This document shows, one piece after another, positions 24,308-32,356 of a DNA stretch of 38,794 bases. The stretch covers positions 1 to 38,794 of the forward strand of contig JBGVCG010000037.1 of NCBI GenBank assembly GCA_045226255.1, written 5' to 3'. Position 1 is the stretch's first letter, and each line of letters starts with the position of its first letter. A model generated the notes under the pieces. The model did not search any database. It saw only the letters and a program-made list of their open reading frames with translations, and had not been told where the DNA came from. The stretch comes from UBA1181 sp045226255 (GTDB lineage: Bacteria; Bacteroidota; Bacteroidia; Bacteroidales; Paludibacteraceae). A program made the position numbers and the translations under genes.

Positions 24308-25270
24308 ATGAGGAAACATATCGCCCAACAAATTCTTTTAGCGTCTTTTATCATGGTTTGCAATAGTCTTTCGGCAGCCAATCACCACGACGAGGTTTTC
24401 AAACACATTCATGCGAAGGATACCATTAAAGCTAGAAACGAGCTTTTGGTTTGGGAAAAAGAGGAACCCAAGTCGGCCGACCTCTATGCCGCATGGTTCA
24501 ACTACTACTATTGGGTCGGGGAGACCGAACATATCGGAACCGCCACCACCTTGCCGGAGGGAGTTGACGATTACATGCCACTTACCGATTCGACCGGAGC
24601 CATAACCGGATATGTCTATCCCGTCAAAACCTACTGCAAAGACTCCATAAATCTAGCCTTCCAAATGACAGAAAAAGGGTTGTCGAATAACCCGCAACGA
24701 TTGGATCTGCACTTTGGACGCATACATGTGATGCTACAAATGGCTAACAGGCCAAAGGTCAGCTCATGTGGCGATACGATAACATCACCTTGGCCAGAAA
24801 AACCAACCGCCAGCGATGTGACAGACTATTTGTGCAAACTTATCGACACGAAAGACCATAACAACTGGCAGTGGTCAAACGATCAAAAGATCAACGACAG
24901 CGAGGACGTCTTTTACGAAAGCATGCAATCTTATTTCGCCGATTTAATATCCCTTGGCGACATGGATGCGGCGGAGAGACTGGTGGACAAACTGCTCACT
25001 AAAAAGCAGACGTTGAAGTTCCGAAACGACAAAGGTTACCTGATAGCGATGAAGAAGGATTACAACAAAGCGGCAGACTGGTTCATCGCCATACACAAGG
25101 ACTATCCAGACGATGAGACTGTCATCGCGAACATCGCCTCCTGTTACGAGAAAAAAGGCGACACGAAAAAAGCCATCAAATACTACGAGATGTTGGCCAA
25201 AAGCGGAGACGAGGAAACGAAAGCCATGGCGGAGGAATCCATCAAGGAGCTGAAGAAGAAGAAAAAATAG
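24308..25270 (+). CDS. Exported tetratricopeptide-repeat protein
   Basis: A protein of 320 residues with a signal peptide (MRKHIAQQILLASFIMVCNS/LSAAN). The C-terminal half holds TPR-like helix pairs: MDAAERLVDKLLTKKQTLKF, DYNKAADWFIAIHKDYPDD, then ETVIANIASCYEKKGDTKKA with IKYYEMLAKSGDEETKAMAE. It ends in a lysine-rich tail. TPRs are protein-binding scaffolds; the partner is unknown. It is periplasmic by its signal. A -7-like TATTTTTG (24275-24282) lies upstream. The FKBP gene follows after 75 bp in the same direction. Confidence 0.85.
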   Translation: MRKHIAQQILLASFIMVCNSLSAANHHDEVFKHIHAKDTIKARNELLVWEKEEPKSADLYAAWFNYYYWVGETEHIGTATTLPEGVDDYMPLTDSTGAITGYVYPVKTYCKDSINLAFQMTEKGLSNNPQRLDLHFGRIHVMLQMANRPKVSSCGDTITSPWPEKPTASDVTDYLCKLIDTKDHNNWQWSNDQKINDSEDVFYESMQSYFADLISLGDMDAAERLVDKLLTKKQTLKFRNDKGYLIAMKKDYNKAADWFIAIHKDYPDDETVIANIASCYEKKGDTKKAIKYYEMLAKSGDEETKAMAEESIKELKKKKK

Positions 25271-25345
25271 TCCCAACATATTGGGGAGGGGCTATCACCT
25301 CGAATCCTAAATTCATTACATTTTCACTTAAACGCAAACACAGAA

Positions 25346-25744
25346 ATGGCGAAACAAGAGTACATACAAGCGAACAAGCAATGGCTTGAGGAGAAAGCGA
25401 AGGAAGCGGGCGTCAAGGCATTGCCCAAGGGTGTCTACTACAAGGTGCTGAGCGAAGGCGACCAGACTAGCGCGAAACCGACGGTCCGCAGCGTCATCAC
25501 CGCCCACTACACAGGGAAGACCATCGACGGCAAAGAGTTCGACAGCAGCCGTGGCGGCGTGCCTTTGGCTTGCAGGCTTTGCGACCTGATCGAGGGTTGG
25601 ATCATCGCCATGCAACAGATGCACATAGGCGATAAATGGGAGCTCTACATCCCTGCCGAAATGGGTTACGGAAAATTCTCCCAGCCGGGCATCCCGGGCG
25701 GTTCGACACTGATCTTCGAGGTGGAATTGTTGGGGATCGCATGA
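25346..25744 (+). CDS. FKBP-type peptidyl-prolyl cis-trans isomerase
   Basis: A protein of 132 residues without signal peptide, so probably cytoplasmic. A short N-terminal helix (IQANKQWLEEKAKEAGVKAL) is followed by one complete FKBP domain: VITAHYTGKTIDGKEFDSS, LIEGWIIAMQQMHIGDKWEL and YIPAEMGYG, ending LIFEVELLGI. The pocket residues (Tyr and Phe-Asp of the first block, Trp of EGW, Tyr of MGYG) are present, so it should be active in proline isomerisation during folding. Cys residues in the segment LACRLCDLI are unusual. It follows the TPR gene and is followed by a dispersed hairpin. Confidence 0.93.
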   Translation: MAKQEYIQANKQWLEEKAKEAGVKALPKGVYYKVLSEGDQTSAKPTVRSVITAHYTGKTIDGKEFDSSRGGVPLACRLCDLIEGWIIAMQQMHIGDKWELYIPAEMGYGKFSQPGIPGGSTLIFEVELLGIA

Positions 25745-25748
25745 TGAT

Positions 25749-25774
25749 GTAGACGCACGGCCGTGCGTCTCTAC
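25749..25774. repeat. Dispersed hairpin repeat, copy 3
   Basis: AGACGCACGGCCGTGCGTCT (25751-25770) is a perfect palindrome with CTAC after it. It lies directly behind the FKBP stop and could serve as a bidirectional terminator. Confidence 0.7.
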
Positions 25775-25810
25775 AAATTGCGCATCGTTTCCACAATAGG
25801 GTATCAGTCT

Positions 25811-26044
25811 TCAGGGAATCAACGCACAGATAGGATCCTCCCGTATGATCTTGGGGGCGGACTTCCCCGCCAACACCAGCACTTTCTTGCCGTTGCGGTA
25901 GATGTGTAGCTGGCGAGAACGGACCACAGCCGTCAGTTCGGGGTCTGCCTGTATGGCCTGCCAAAGGGGATGATAGGCGCCATCTGCCTCGAACAGTTTC
26001 TTATGCAGATGCGAGCACATATTGGTGGTGTCAATGGTCATCAT
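25811..26044 (-). CDS. Small hypothetical protein, possibly a truncated family member
   Basis: From ATG 26044 the frame gives 78 residues (MMTIDTTNMCSHLHKKLFEA...). An upstream ATG at 26101 would add residues encoded by the dispersed hairpin, so it is rejected as start. The sequence AYHPLWQAIQADPELTAVVR and RQLHIYRNGKKVLVLAGK looks like a real folded domain start. It ends abruptly with IREDPICALIP, as if only the N-terminal part of a longer protein were kept. No function is recognised. It is followed across a gap by the convergent FKBP gene. Confidence 0.55.
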   Translation of the reverse strand: MMTIDTTNMCSHLHKKLFEADGAYHPLWQAIQADPELTAVVRSRQLHIYRNGKKVLVLAGKSAPKIIREDPICALIP

Positions 26045-26065
26045 ATACGAACGTTGGTCATTTTG

Positions 26066-26089
26066 TAGAGACGATTTGCACATCGTCTC
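26066..26089. repeat. Dispersed hairpin repeat, copy 4 (diverged)
   Basis: GAGACGAT (26068-26075) and ATCGTCTC (26082-26089) around a 6-nt loop, preceded by TGTA. It shares the outer GTAGAGACG arm with the other copies but has a different inner arm. Confidence 0.6.
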
Positions 26090-26119
26090 CATCGAATTCA
26101 TAAATCACACAAAAACATT

Positions 26120-26521
26120 TCAGGTCCACAGGCTAGTGATGAACATCGGACTAGCATCGTCCGCCTTCTTGAAACCGCACGATCCGTAGAAGTCCAGTTC
26201 CTCGTTGTAGGCGACAATGACAATGCGCAGGTAATCCATGTAGTGCTCCTTCATCATCTCCACCAAGCGTCGCCCGATGCCTAAGTGTTGGTGTGTCGGG
26301 CGGACGAGCAGGTAGTGGACGTAGGCCGTCATGGCACCATCATCCATCGCGCAGATCAGTCCTACGAGTTGGTCACCGTCCCAGGCGGTATAGACCGTCT
26401 CGAAGTTGCGCATGGCCACCACCAGTTTCTCCGGATAATGGCCGGAAGACCATTCGACGGAAAGGAACAGCGACTCCAAGTCTTCCTTCCTAAATTCATG
26501 TATATCTTTATATTCCAACAT
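26120..26521 (-). CDS. GNAT family N-acetyltransferase
   Basis: A protein of 133 residues from ATG 26521 (MLEYKDIHEFRKEDLESLFL); the frame extends upstream but runs into the carbonic anhydrase gene on the same strand. GNAT elements: VGLICAMDD strand, VRPTHQHLGIGRRLVEMM acetyl-CoA loop (QxxGxG), and EELDFYGSCGFKKADDASPM near the end. The acceptor is unknown. It follows the carbonic anhydrase gene after four bases, so the two are co-transcribed. Confidence 0.88.
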   Translation of the reverse strand: MLEYKDIHEFRKEDLESLFLSVEWSSGHYPEKLVVAMRNFETVYTAWDGDQLVGLICAMDDGAMTAYVHYLLVRPTHQHLGIGRRLVEMMKEHYMDYLRIVIVAYNEELDFYGSCGFKKADDASPMFITSLWT

Positions 26522-26525
26522 CTTA

Positions 26526-27071
26526 TCAATCCTTAATCTCCTCCAACGCCCCCGTTTCCGAATCGATGATGAAGCCCCTGACCACAATATCCTTCGGCAC
26601 GAGGGGGTGAGTCTTGATGGTCTCCACCGTCCTGCGGACAGAGGTCGGCGTATCCTTGAAACCTTCCAACCATGTGTTGAGGTCGATGCCACACTTACGG
26701 ATGGTGTCGAGCGTCTGGTCGGTCACGCCACGGGCAATCATCTCATGGTGGAAATGGTCGTAGCTCATGTGGCAAGCGCCGCAATGAGAGTGCGCCACCA
26801 CCATGATCTCCTTCACCCCCAACTCATAGATGGAGACGATCAGGCTACGCATGGCCGAGTCGAAAGGCGAGATGACCAAGCCCCCCGCATTCTTGATGAT
26901 CTTAGCGTCACCGTTCTTCAAGCCGAGCGCCGCGGGAAGAAGCTCGGTCAAACGGGTATCCATACATGATAGCACGGCCAGTTTCTTGTCAGGGTATTTG
27001 TCCGTCACATACTTCTCATACCCTTTCTCAGCCACGAAAGTCTTGTTGTAATCAATGATTTGGTCTATCAT
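26526..27071 (-). CDS. Beta-class carbonic anhydrase
   Basis: A protein of 181 residues. The zinc ligands of the beta class are visible: Cys36 with Asp38 and Arg40 in SCMDTR, and His94 and Cys97 in AHSHCGAC. It interconverts carbon dioxide and bicarbonate in the cytoplasm, supplying bicarbonate for carboxylation and pH balance. The length and the SCMDTRL/HSHCG variants match the short YvdA-like group. It lies 22 bp behind the cation diffusion facilitator gene and directly before the GNAT gene. Confidence 0.92.
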   Translation of the reverse strand: MIDQIIDYNKTFVAEKGYEKYVTDKYPDKKLAVLSCMDTRLTELLPAALGLKNGDAKIIKNAGGLVISPFDSAMRSLIVSIYELGVKEIMVVAHSHCGACHMSYDHFHHEMIARGVTDQTLDTIRKCGIDLNTWLEGFKDTPTSVRRTVETIKTHPLVPKDIVVRGFIIDSETGALEEIKD

Positions 27072-27092
27072 AACAGCCTACGATTTTTATGA

Positions 27093-28214
27093 TTAACGGC
27101 TAATATTCGGCTCCTCGCTGTAATTGTGTTCCACCACGACAGCCACCCGCATGCCAGGCACCAGCGGTTCGATCTCAGCAGTGAGCTGAGAGCTCAGCGC
27201 ATCATCATCGTGAATGGTATAATCAGGGATGACATCGATGGAGAGGAAGTTATCACGCTCCGAGTAATAGAAGCCGTGCACCTGGATGATCTCCTTGTGG
27301 GAGGCGAAGACACGCAACACCTTCGACTGCAGCTCAGACTGCTTGTTTTCGCCCGTAGCGATGGCATAGATACCGACGGTCATGATAATGCCATGCCGCT
27401 CATGCATCAGCGTGGAGATCTTGCGGGTCAGACCATGGATATCGTGGGCGGACATCGTGTCATAGACGTTGACGTGCATCGAACCGATCTTCACGTCTGG
27501 TCCGTAGTTGTGCAGGATAAGGTCGAACACCCCGTGCACGCCCTCGATCGAAGAGACCTCCTCCTTGATCTGATCGGTGAGCTCCGCCGAGATGCTCTTG
27601 CCCAAGAGTTCATTGACAGGCGAGGCCAGCATCTCAACACCCGCCTTGATGATAACCACGGATATCAGGGCACCCAGGATACCGTCGAGCGAAACGTTCC
27701 ACAGCAGCATGACACCCGCCGAGACGAGCGTCGCCAGCGTGATGACCGCATCGAACAGCGCATCCGAGCCAGAAGCGATCAGTGCGTCACTCTTCAGTTG
27801 CTCGCCCTTCCGCTTGACATACTGTCCCAGTATGATCTTCACGACAATGGCCACTATGATGACCACCAGCGTCACCTTCGTATAGTTAGGTTCCGTAGGG
27901 TCGAAGATCTTCTTGATCGACTCGATGAGCGAGGTGATACCCGCCGAGAGCACAATGACCGCAATGATGATGGCGCTGAAATACTCTATGCGCCCATAGC
28001 CAAAGGGATGTTGGCGGTCGGCAGGACGCTGCGAGAGCTTGGTGCCGACGATGGTGATGACGCTCGAAAGCGCATCGCTCAGGTTATTGACTGCATCCAT
28101 CACAATGGCCACACTACTAGAGAGAATACCCACTACCGCCTTGAAGGCCGCTAAAAACACGTTGGTGAAGATACCCACCCAACTGGTACGAATGATTTGA
28201 GAACTACGATCCAT
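27093..28214 (-). CDS. Cation diffusion facilitator (CDF) transporter
   Basis: A protein of 373 residues. The membrane half (1-205) has six helices with the metal site AIVMDAVNNLSDALSS (Asp-x3-Asp on helix 2) and a second site DALIASGSDALFDAVI on helix 5. HPFGYGRIEYFSAI is the family signature. The cytoplasmic dimerisation domain (about 210-295) contains GVFDLILHNYGPD and HVNVYD. An additional C-terminal part (300-373) is longer than in plain CDFs. It exports Zn, Fe, Mn or Co in exchange for protons; the ion is not determined. It probably heads the unit with the carbonic anhydrase. Confidence 0.92.
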   Translation of the reverse strand: MDRSSQIIRTSWVGIFTNVFLAAFKAVVGILSSSVAIVMDAVNNLSDALSSVITIVGTKLSQRPADRQHPFGYGRIEYFSAIIIAVIVLSAGITSLIESIKKIFDPTEPNYTKVTLVVIIVAIVVKIILGQYVKRKGEQLKSDALIASGSDALFDAVITLATLVSAGVMLLWNVSLDGILGALISVVIIKAGVEMLASPVNELLGKSISAELTDQIKEEVSSIEGVHGVFDLILHNYGPDVKIGSMHVNVYDTMSAHDIHGLTRKISTLMHERHGIIMTVGIYAIATGENKQSELQSKVLRVFASHKEIIQVHGFYYSERDNFLSIDVIPDYTIHDDDALSSQLTAEIEPLVPGMRVAVVVEHNYSEEPNISR

Positions 28215-28229
28215 CTATATTGTTTTTAT

Positions 28230-28847
28230 CTATTTTTCAATTTTCACACGATAACGCGACATCAGTTCCTCCGCCAATGGCACATACCAAGCGAGGACCT
28301 CCTCTCTTGTCGGAGTATGCGCCCCCGGGAAGTGGAAGGAGTGGCTATAGTGCTCCAGGAAGAGCGGCTCGAAATGCGCCACCTTATCCTGCTCGCCGAA
28401 CAAGCCCCAAACACGCTCTTTGTGGCGGGGAGTGCAGTTATCGAACTGAATAGGCTCCAAGGCGGCGAACTCCTCGATCAAGGCCTCATCGATGACGAAG
28501 TGCTGGTTGCCATCCCTTCGCGGAGACTTGTACTCATGTTCGCCGACACGTTGTTTCAAGAAGGCTGTCATCTGGAAATGAGGGTTACCGAGCAAGGCCG
28601 GAAGGTCCACGACGGGCGCCAACATCTGTGCGTAGAAAGCGCCGCAACTATTGCCCAATAGGAGGTCTGGCCGCTCACGGTCGATGATCTCCCCTATCAG
28701 TTCAAGCGCCTCCTTAGGATGTCTGGGAAGGTCGGGCGAGAGCACCTGCGCCCTATCGGCGAAAGCCTCCTGCAACGCCAAGGCGGGCACGCATTGCCCA
28801 CTGGCGAAGAATCCATGAAGGAATAATATCTTTTGTTGTCTCATCAT
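28230..28847 (-). CDS. YqiA-like alpha/beta-fold hydrolase
   Basis: A protein of 205 residues. It begins with FLHGFFAS, the oxyanion turn, then PDLPRHPKEALELI as in YqiA/YcfP proteins. The nucleophile is the Ser in LLGNSCGAFYA, the acid the Asp in GLFGEQDKV, and the His in FPGAHTPT. It is a cytoplasmic esterase-like enzyme; E. coli YqiA acts on small acyl esters, but the natural substrate is unclear. It is 15 bp upstream of the CDF gene in the same direction. Confidence 0.88.
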   Translation of the reverse strand: MMRQQKILFLHGFFASGQCVPALALQEAFADRAQVLSPDLPRHPKEALELIGEIIDRERPDLLLGNSCGAFYAQMLAPVVDLPALLGNPHFQMTAFLKQRVGEHEYKSPRRDGNQHFVIDEALIEEFAALEPIQFDNCTPRHKERVWGLFGEQDKVAHFEPLFLEHYSHSFHFPGAHTPTREEVLAWYVPLAEELMSRYRVKIEK

Positions 28848-28892
28848 TCGATTGTAAAATTAATAGTATTTACCGAATGTATGACGCATTTA

Positions 28893-29792
28893 TTACAACA
28901 ATTGCAATTCATTAGCATTTAATACACCTAATCTTTCACTCATTTCGTTCAAATCAGACGACCTATTATTATTTCCAACTCTACGATTATTAATAACATC
29001 GAGGTATGATTCCCAAACTAATTCAATCTTATCAGAATTTTTATAACAACAGGCGTCTACAATTTTTTCAAGTACAAGTTTGGAATCAGCCACATCTGGT
29101 CGAATTGCCAAATTTAGGCCTGCTTGCCCCACCAATGGTACCGACGGATATCCAATAGCATCACACAAACGTATTTCATTTAAAAACATATCTGCCCATG
29201 TTGCAGAAATTTTATACTCATTATCATTTCCTCCACGAACAATTTTGCTAAATTCCCCTACAATAAAGTCAGCAACAAATGACGCTTCTATATTATTAGA
29301 AAATTTTTCTCTATATATATTTCTAATGGTTTCTAATAAACTATTATTACTACTCAAATAAGAATTTGCAGACACTATATAAGCTACCTCAATAGATTCT
29401 TTTACTCTCCATAGAGAAAATGACATATCTTCTCTACCAGACTCCACGGAAGAAAGTCTAGAACATTCGCCTATACCAACAATCATTGCATCCTCCAGAT
29501 ATTTTTCGTCAGCAGATAGTATTCCATAAAAAGCGGTTTGCCCAGGCAATGTTGCTCTTTGGTAGGATTGGCAAAAGCTCGATGGTTTATAACTCATATC
29601 TTCCCGCTTAGTATAACCGCTTCCTCTTCTGCAACGTACTATAATATTTCCGGAATCCAGATTACACATTATTACAGGAACTGTTTTGAGTTGAAACAGC
29701 AAATCTCTAATATTTTTAGTTTCAAAATCATTATTAAGATCTATTGACCTTATTTTTTGTATAACTTCTCTATCGTTCTGTATTCTTATCAT
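28893..29792 (-). CDS. RES-like domain protein in A+T-rich DNA
   Basis: A protein of 299 residues, clearly more A+T-rich than its neighbours, suggesting transfer. An N-terminal block IIVRCRRGSGYTKREDMSY, then YQRATLPGQTAFYGILSADE, resembles the RES fold (Arg...R.N.pG...fYga), the NAD-phosphorylase/ADP-ribosyltransferase-like toxin domain. AMIVGIGECSRL would be the following strand. The C-terminal half (150-299) is not recognised and ends VLNANELQLL. If RES-like, it could degrade NAD or modify a target, with an antitoxin expected; none is adjacent. The placement behind the RNA-repair locus may be functional or chance. Family assignment is tentative. Confidence 0.6.
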   Translation of the reverse strand: MIRIQNDREVIQKIRSIDLNNDFETKNIRDLLFQLKTVPVIMCNLDSGNIIVRCRRGSGYTKREDMSYKPSSFCQSYQRATLPGQTAFYGILSADEKYLEDAMIVGIGECSRLSSVESGREDMSFSLWRVKESIEVAYIVSANSYLSSNNSLLETIRNIYREKFSNNIEASFVADFIVGEFSKIVRGGNDNEYKISATWADMFLNEIRLCDAIGYPSVPLVGQAGLNLAIRPDVADSKLVLEKIVDACCYKNSDKIELVWESYLDVINNRRVGNNNRSSDLNEMSERLGVLNANELQLL

Positions 29793-29861
29793 TTTAAATC
29801 AATTTAGTTTTATCAAACATTCATCGTATTGTATTTTACGGATCTAATGACCCACGATTTT

Positions 29862-32129
29862 TTACCCCGCCAACAGCTTCGTCACCTCAGCAGGGTTGAG
29901 CGCCCACTCATACGTGTAGGCTTCATCGGCCTCGTCGACATTCTCCACAAGCGTAAGATGTTGCGCTTGCGCCTTAATGTCGAGTAGTTGTCCGATCGTG
30001 ACCTTGTTCTCCAACCGACGGAGCAACGCCTCGATGGAGGCACTGTCCGCTCCTCGCAACGTCTGCGCCGTGAAAGGCATTTCAAGCCAGATGATCTCAC
30101 GCTTCGCCACATCCAGCACACCGAAGACCAATCCCTTGGTGAGGTTCCCCTCGCTAATGCGCACCATGTGCTGCACGCACGACGGGTCGTAGGCCACACC
30201 TGTCTCCTCCGACACCTTCATCTTGTAGGCGGAATCCATCCAACCCACTATGAGGTTAGGCGAGAGCGTACCCGAGGAGTAGGCGTTGCAAGTGAAGGTC
30301 ACGTATGTGGCGCCGGCAGCCTCCAACTCAGGGAGGGAGAGCTCGATGTACTCGGCCGTACCCATCTCGCCTTTTGGCACCCAACGGATGTCGCCCGAGT
30401 GTTTCGCCCCCACGCAGGTCAGGCTGTAGTAGGCGCACTCAGCGATTTGGTTGTTCGGCAAGGCGACACGGCAGCTCAAGTCCATGTCGATCGGGCGGCA
30501 ACCGAGACCTTTTCCCCAGTGGAGGAAGAGTCGCACCGCATCGCCCGACACCGGGAAGCGCGTACCCATCAATGCGCAGGAGGCGTCCTGGATGGTGGCG
30601 GAACGGTCGCCCACACTCACAGGGATATTGTAGAGCGAAGGATCGATATAGATGCGCTTCGCCTCACACGGTTGCGCCGCGAAACGTTTGTTCATGGAAC
30701 GTTGGTAGAGCGTTTTGATCGCCTCCATCATTCCTTGGAGGGTCTCCTCGTCGTAGAGCACCAGCAGTTTATTCGGTTCAATCGTTTTGACGCCCCCCGT
30801 GATAGGGCGAGCCAGACGTTCCGCCTTCGGGTCGAAGTAAGTCTCCGCCGCATTGCAAAGCGAGAGCAGCAAGCGGGCAGGCATACGATCCACAACCTCC
30901 GAGAAGGCCGCCAGCGTCTTGTCGGCACCGAAACGCAACATGGAAGCGAAGAGACAACGGGCAAAGAGTCCCGGACGCTCCCTCAGCAGCGCCAGCGTGG
31001 CCTCCGCATCATTCGCGGAACGAGCCTTGTCGACACGCCCCTGCCATGTGGAATAGTCTTGCTTGTAGAAGACATCGAGGATCTCCGCCAAGCGGTCGAA
31101 GCCCTTCTTGCGGGAGTATTCGCCCAAACGGAGCGCACGGATCATGCGCACCCACATGCCACGCTTCGGGTTCATGTTCTCGGCCGACTGGGCAGCCGTC
31201 ATCGGGATATCGTTCAGCCACTTCGCCACACGCAGGCAAGCCTTGCGATCGTACTTCAGCATCAGCTTACGCTTCATGTCAATAGCCGCGTCCTGGCTTC
31301 TGTCGAGCGGTCCCCACATGTGGAAGTACAACTTGCTGGCGTGGGCCACAAGCGTCTTCGGCTCGATGATCTGCGCGAAGCCCGTCTTCTCGAACCAGAG
31401 GTAGCGGAGGATGTCGGTCGGAGTCTTCAGGAAGCGCATCGCCTCGTCAGCCCTACCCTGCTCCACCAGCATCCTGATGACGAGCATGGCGGTCTCCTTC
31501 ATCGTGACCTCGACATCGTCAGGCAGCGGGAAGAGCCTCAACAACTGGCTCAACGAATCCTGCTGCGTACCATCCAACGGTGTGGCGGACGTCAGGAGCG
31601 AGCGGAACACATACACCATATCCTCCATCGTGAAGAGGCGCAGTTCCTTCAGTTTGCTACCCTGCCCCTTGTAGACAAAGTCGGACGTTTCGAAAGGCTC
31701 GCCGCAGAAAGGGCATCCGTTGTAACGCTCCAGGGGGAAAGTACCCTCCGGAATCAGGTGACCGCAAGGCAATGTAGTGCCTTTGAAACCAGCCTTCTTG
31801 CCAAAAATATTAGCGATCAAAGTGATGAGATGATCGGCCAGGGATTCACCCGTAGGCACATCCCAACCCTTGACGAGTGGGGTCCAATTGAGGTCCACCC
31901 CCATCACCTCATTGATGCACGAAGTAATCTCCGCCAAGCGATCCACAGGGACGTTGCACAACGCGTGGAGCAACTCCTCGCTGACGCAATATCCATTCTC
32001 CTGCAAACGGCGGACGAAAGCCAAGACGGGAGCGGTCGCCTCCGACTGTAAGTTAATATCCGCACGGTTCACATCCAGGAACAGCGCCTTGTAGCGCAAG
32101 GCTACTTTTGTTAAAACATTAATTTCCAT
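29862..32129 (-). CDS. MXAN_6230/SCO0854-type protein: zinc motif, helical core, TerD-like domain
   Basis: A protein of 755 residues from ATG 32129 (MEINVLTKVALRYKALFLDV). Around 135-160 lies a RING/zinc-ribbon-like motif CGHLIPEGTFPLERYNGC followed by PFC (Cys-His-Cys-Cys). The middle (170-480) is a helical-repeat region with TWQGRVDKARSANDAEATLA and LLRERPGLFAR, the pattern I know from the MXAN_6230/SCO0854 family. Near 535-650 is a TerD-like calcium-binding fold: FLHWGKGLGCRPIDMDLSC, then KHSGDIRW and AAGATYVTFTCNAYSSG. Such proteins are linked to stress and RNA-repair neighbourhoods; the biochemical role is unknown. It lies downstream of rtcB and the three structured RNAs, on the same strand, and is a candidate protein partner for those RNAs. 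Confidence 0.8.
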   Translation of the reverse strand: MEINVLTKVALRYKALFLDVNRADINLQSEATAPVLAFVRRLQENGYCVSEELLHALCNVPVDRLAEITSCINEVMGVDLNWTPLVKGWDVPTGESLADHLITLIANIFGKKAGFKGTTLPCGHLIPEGTFPLERYNGCPFCGEPFETSDFVYKGQGSKLKELRLFTMEDMVYVFRSLLTSATPLDGTQQDSLSQLLRLFPLPDDVEVTMKETAMLVIRMLVEQGRADEAMRFLKTPTDILRYLWFEKTGFAQIIEPKTLVAHASKLYFHMWGPLDRSQDAAIDMKRKLMLKYDRKACLRVAKWLNDIPMTAAQSAENMNPKRGMWVRMIRALRLGEYSRKKGFDRLAEILDVFYKQDYSTWQGRVDKARSANDAEATLALLRERPGLFARCLFASMLRFGADKTLAAFSEVVDRMPARLLLSLCNAAETYFDPKAERLARPITGGVKTIEPNKLLVLYDEETLQGMMEAIKTLYQRSMNKRFAAQPCEAKRIYIDPSLYNIPVSVGDRSATIQDASCALMGTRFPVSGDAVRLFLHWGKGLGCRPIDMDLSCRVALPNNQIAECAYYSLTCVGAKHSGDIRWVPKGEMGTAEYIELSLPELEAAGATYVTFTCNAYSSGTLSPNLIVGWMDSAYKMKVSEETGVAYDPSCVQHMVRISEGNLTKGLVFGVLDVAKREIIWLEMPFTAQTLRGADSASIEALLRRLENKVTIGQLLDIKAQAQHLTLVENVDEADEAYTYEWALNPAEVTKLLAG

Positions 32130-32213
32130 AACATAAAACTTTAAAAGGTAATTGGTTAGCAATAGAACTACAATCTAGGATCTGAAGTATGCCAACCTTG
32201 ACCTTGTTATTGA

Positions 32214-32344
32214 GGTGCGGGGCAGGATCGAACTGCCAACATATGAATGATTCTGAGTATGAGTCAATTGATCCTTCCATCGGTATTGTCGGAAGAAAAT
32301 TTCGACACAAAAACTCATTGCTCTACCAATTGAGCTACCGCACC
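32214..32344 (-). ncRNA. tRNA-like RNA C with an enlarged anticodon loop
   Basis: The leftward strand folds as a tRNA with these parts: acceptor GGTGCGG/CCGCACC (7 bp), T8-A9, D-arm GCTC-AATTGGTA-GAGC (4 bp, with the loop GG), A26, anticodon stem ATGAGT/ACTCAT, T-arm GGCAG-TTCGATC-CTGCC (5 bp, 7-nt loop). All four arms are canonical, but the anticodon loop is 48 nt instead of 7 and contains its own hairpin TGTCG/CGACA. The variable region is also long (about 21 nt). No CCA is encoded; the 3' flank is TCAATA. It cannot decode in this form unless the insert is removed. I see a tRNA mimic or an interrupted tRNA beside an RNA-ligase gene. Confidence 0.8.
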
Positions 32345-32356
32345 AGTATGTATTGA

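Noticed and set aside
27126..28154. 342-codon open frame on the + strand
   Set aside because: Antisense to the CDF transporter; extreme Asp/His/Arg content is typical of a shadow frame.
29988..32051. 687-codon open frame on the + strand
   Set aside because: It is the shadow of the 755-aa TerD-like gene; its translation is His/Arg/Gln/Leu-rich low-complexity sequence with no domain, while the other strand carries clear motifs.
29862..32129. Ro60/TROVE protein as partner of the tRNA-like RNAs
   Set aside because: The helical region resembles the SCO0854 family and the C-terminus a TerD-like fold; no vWA/MIDAS (DxSxS) motif expected of Ro is present.
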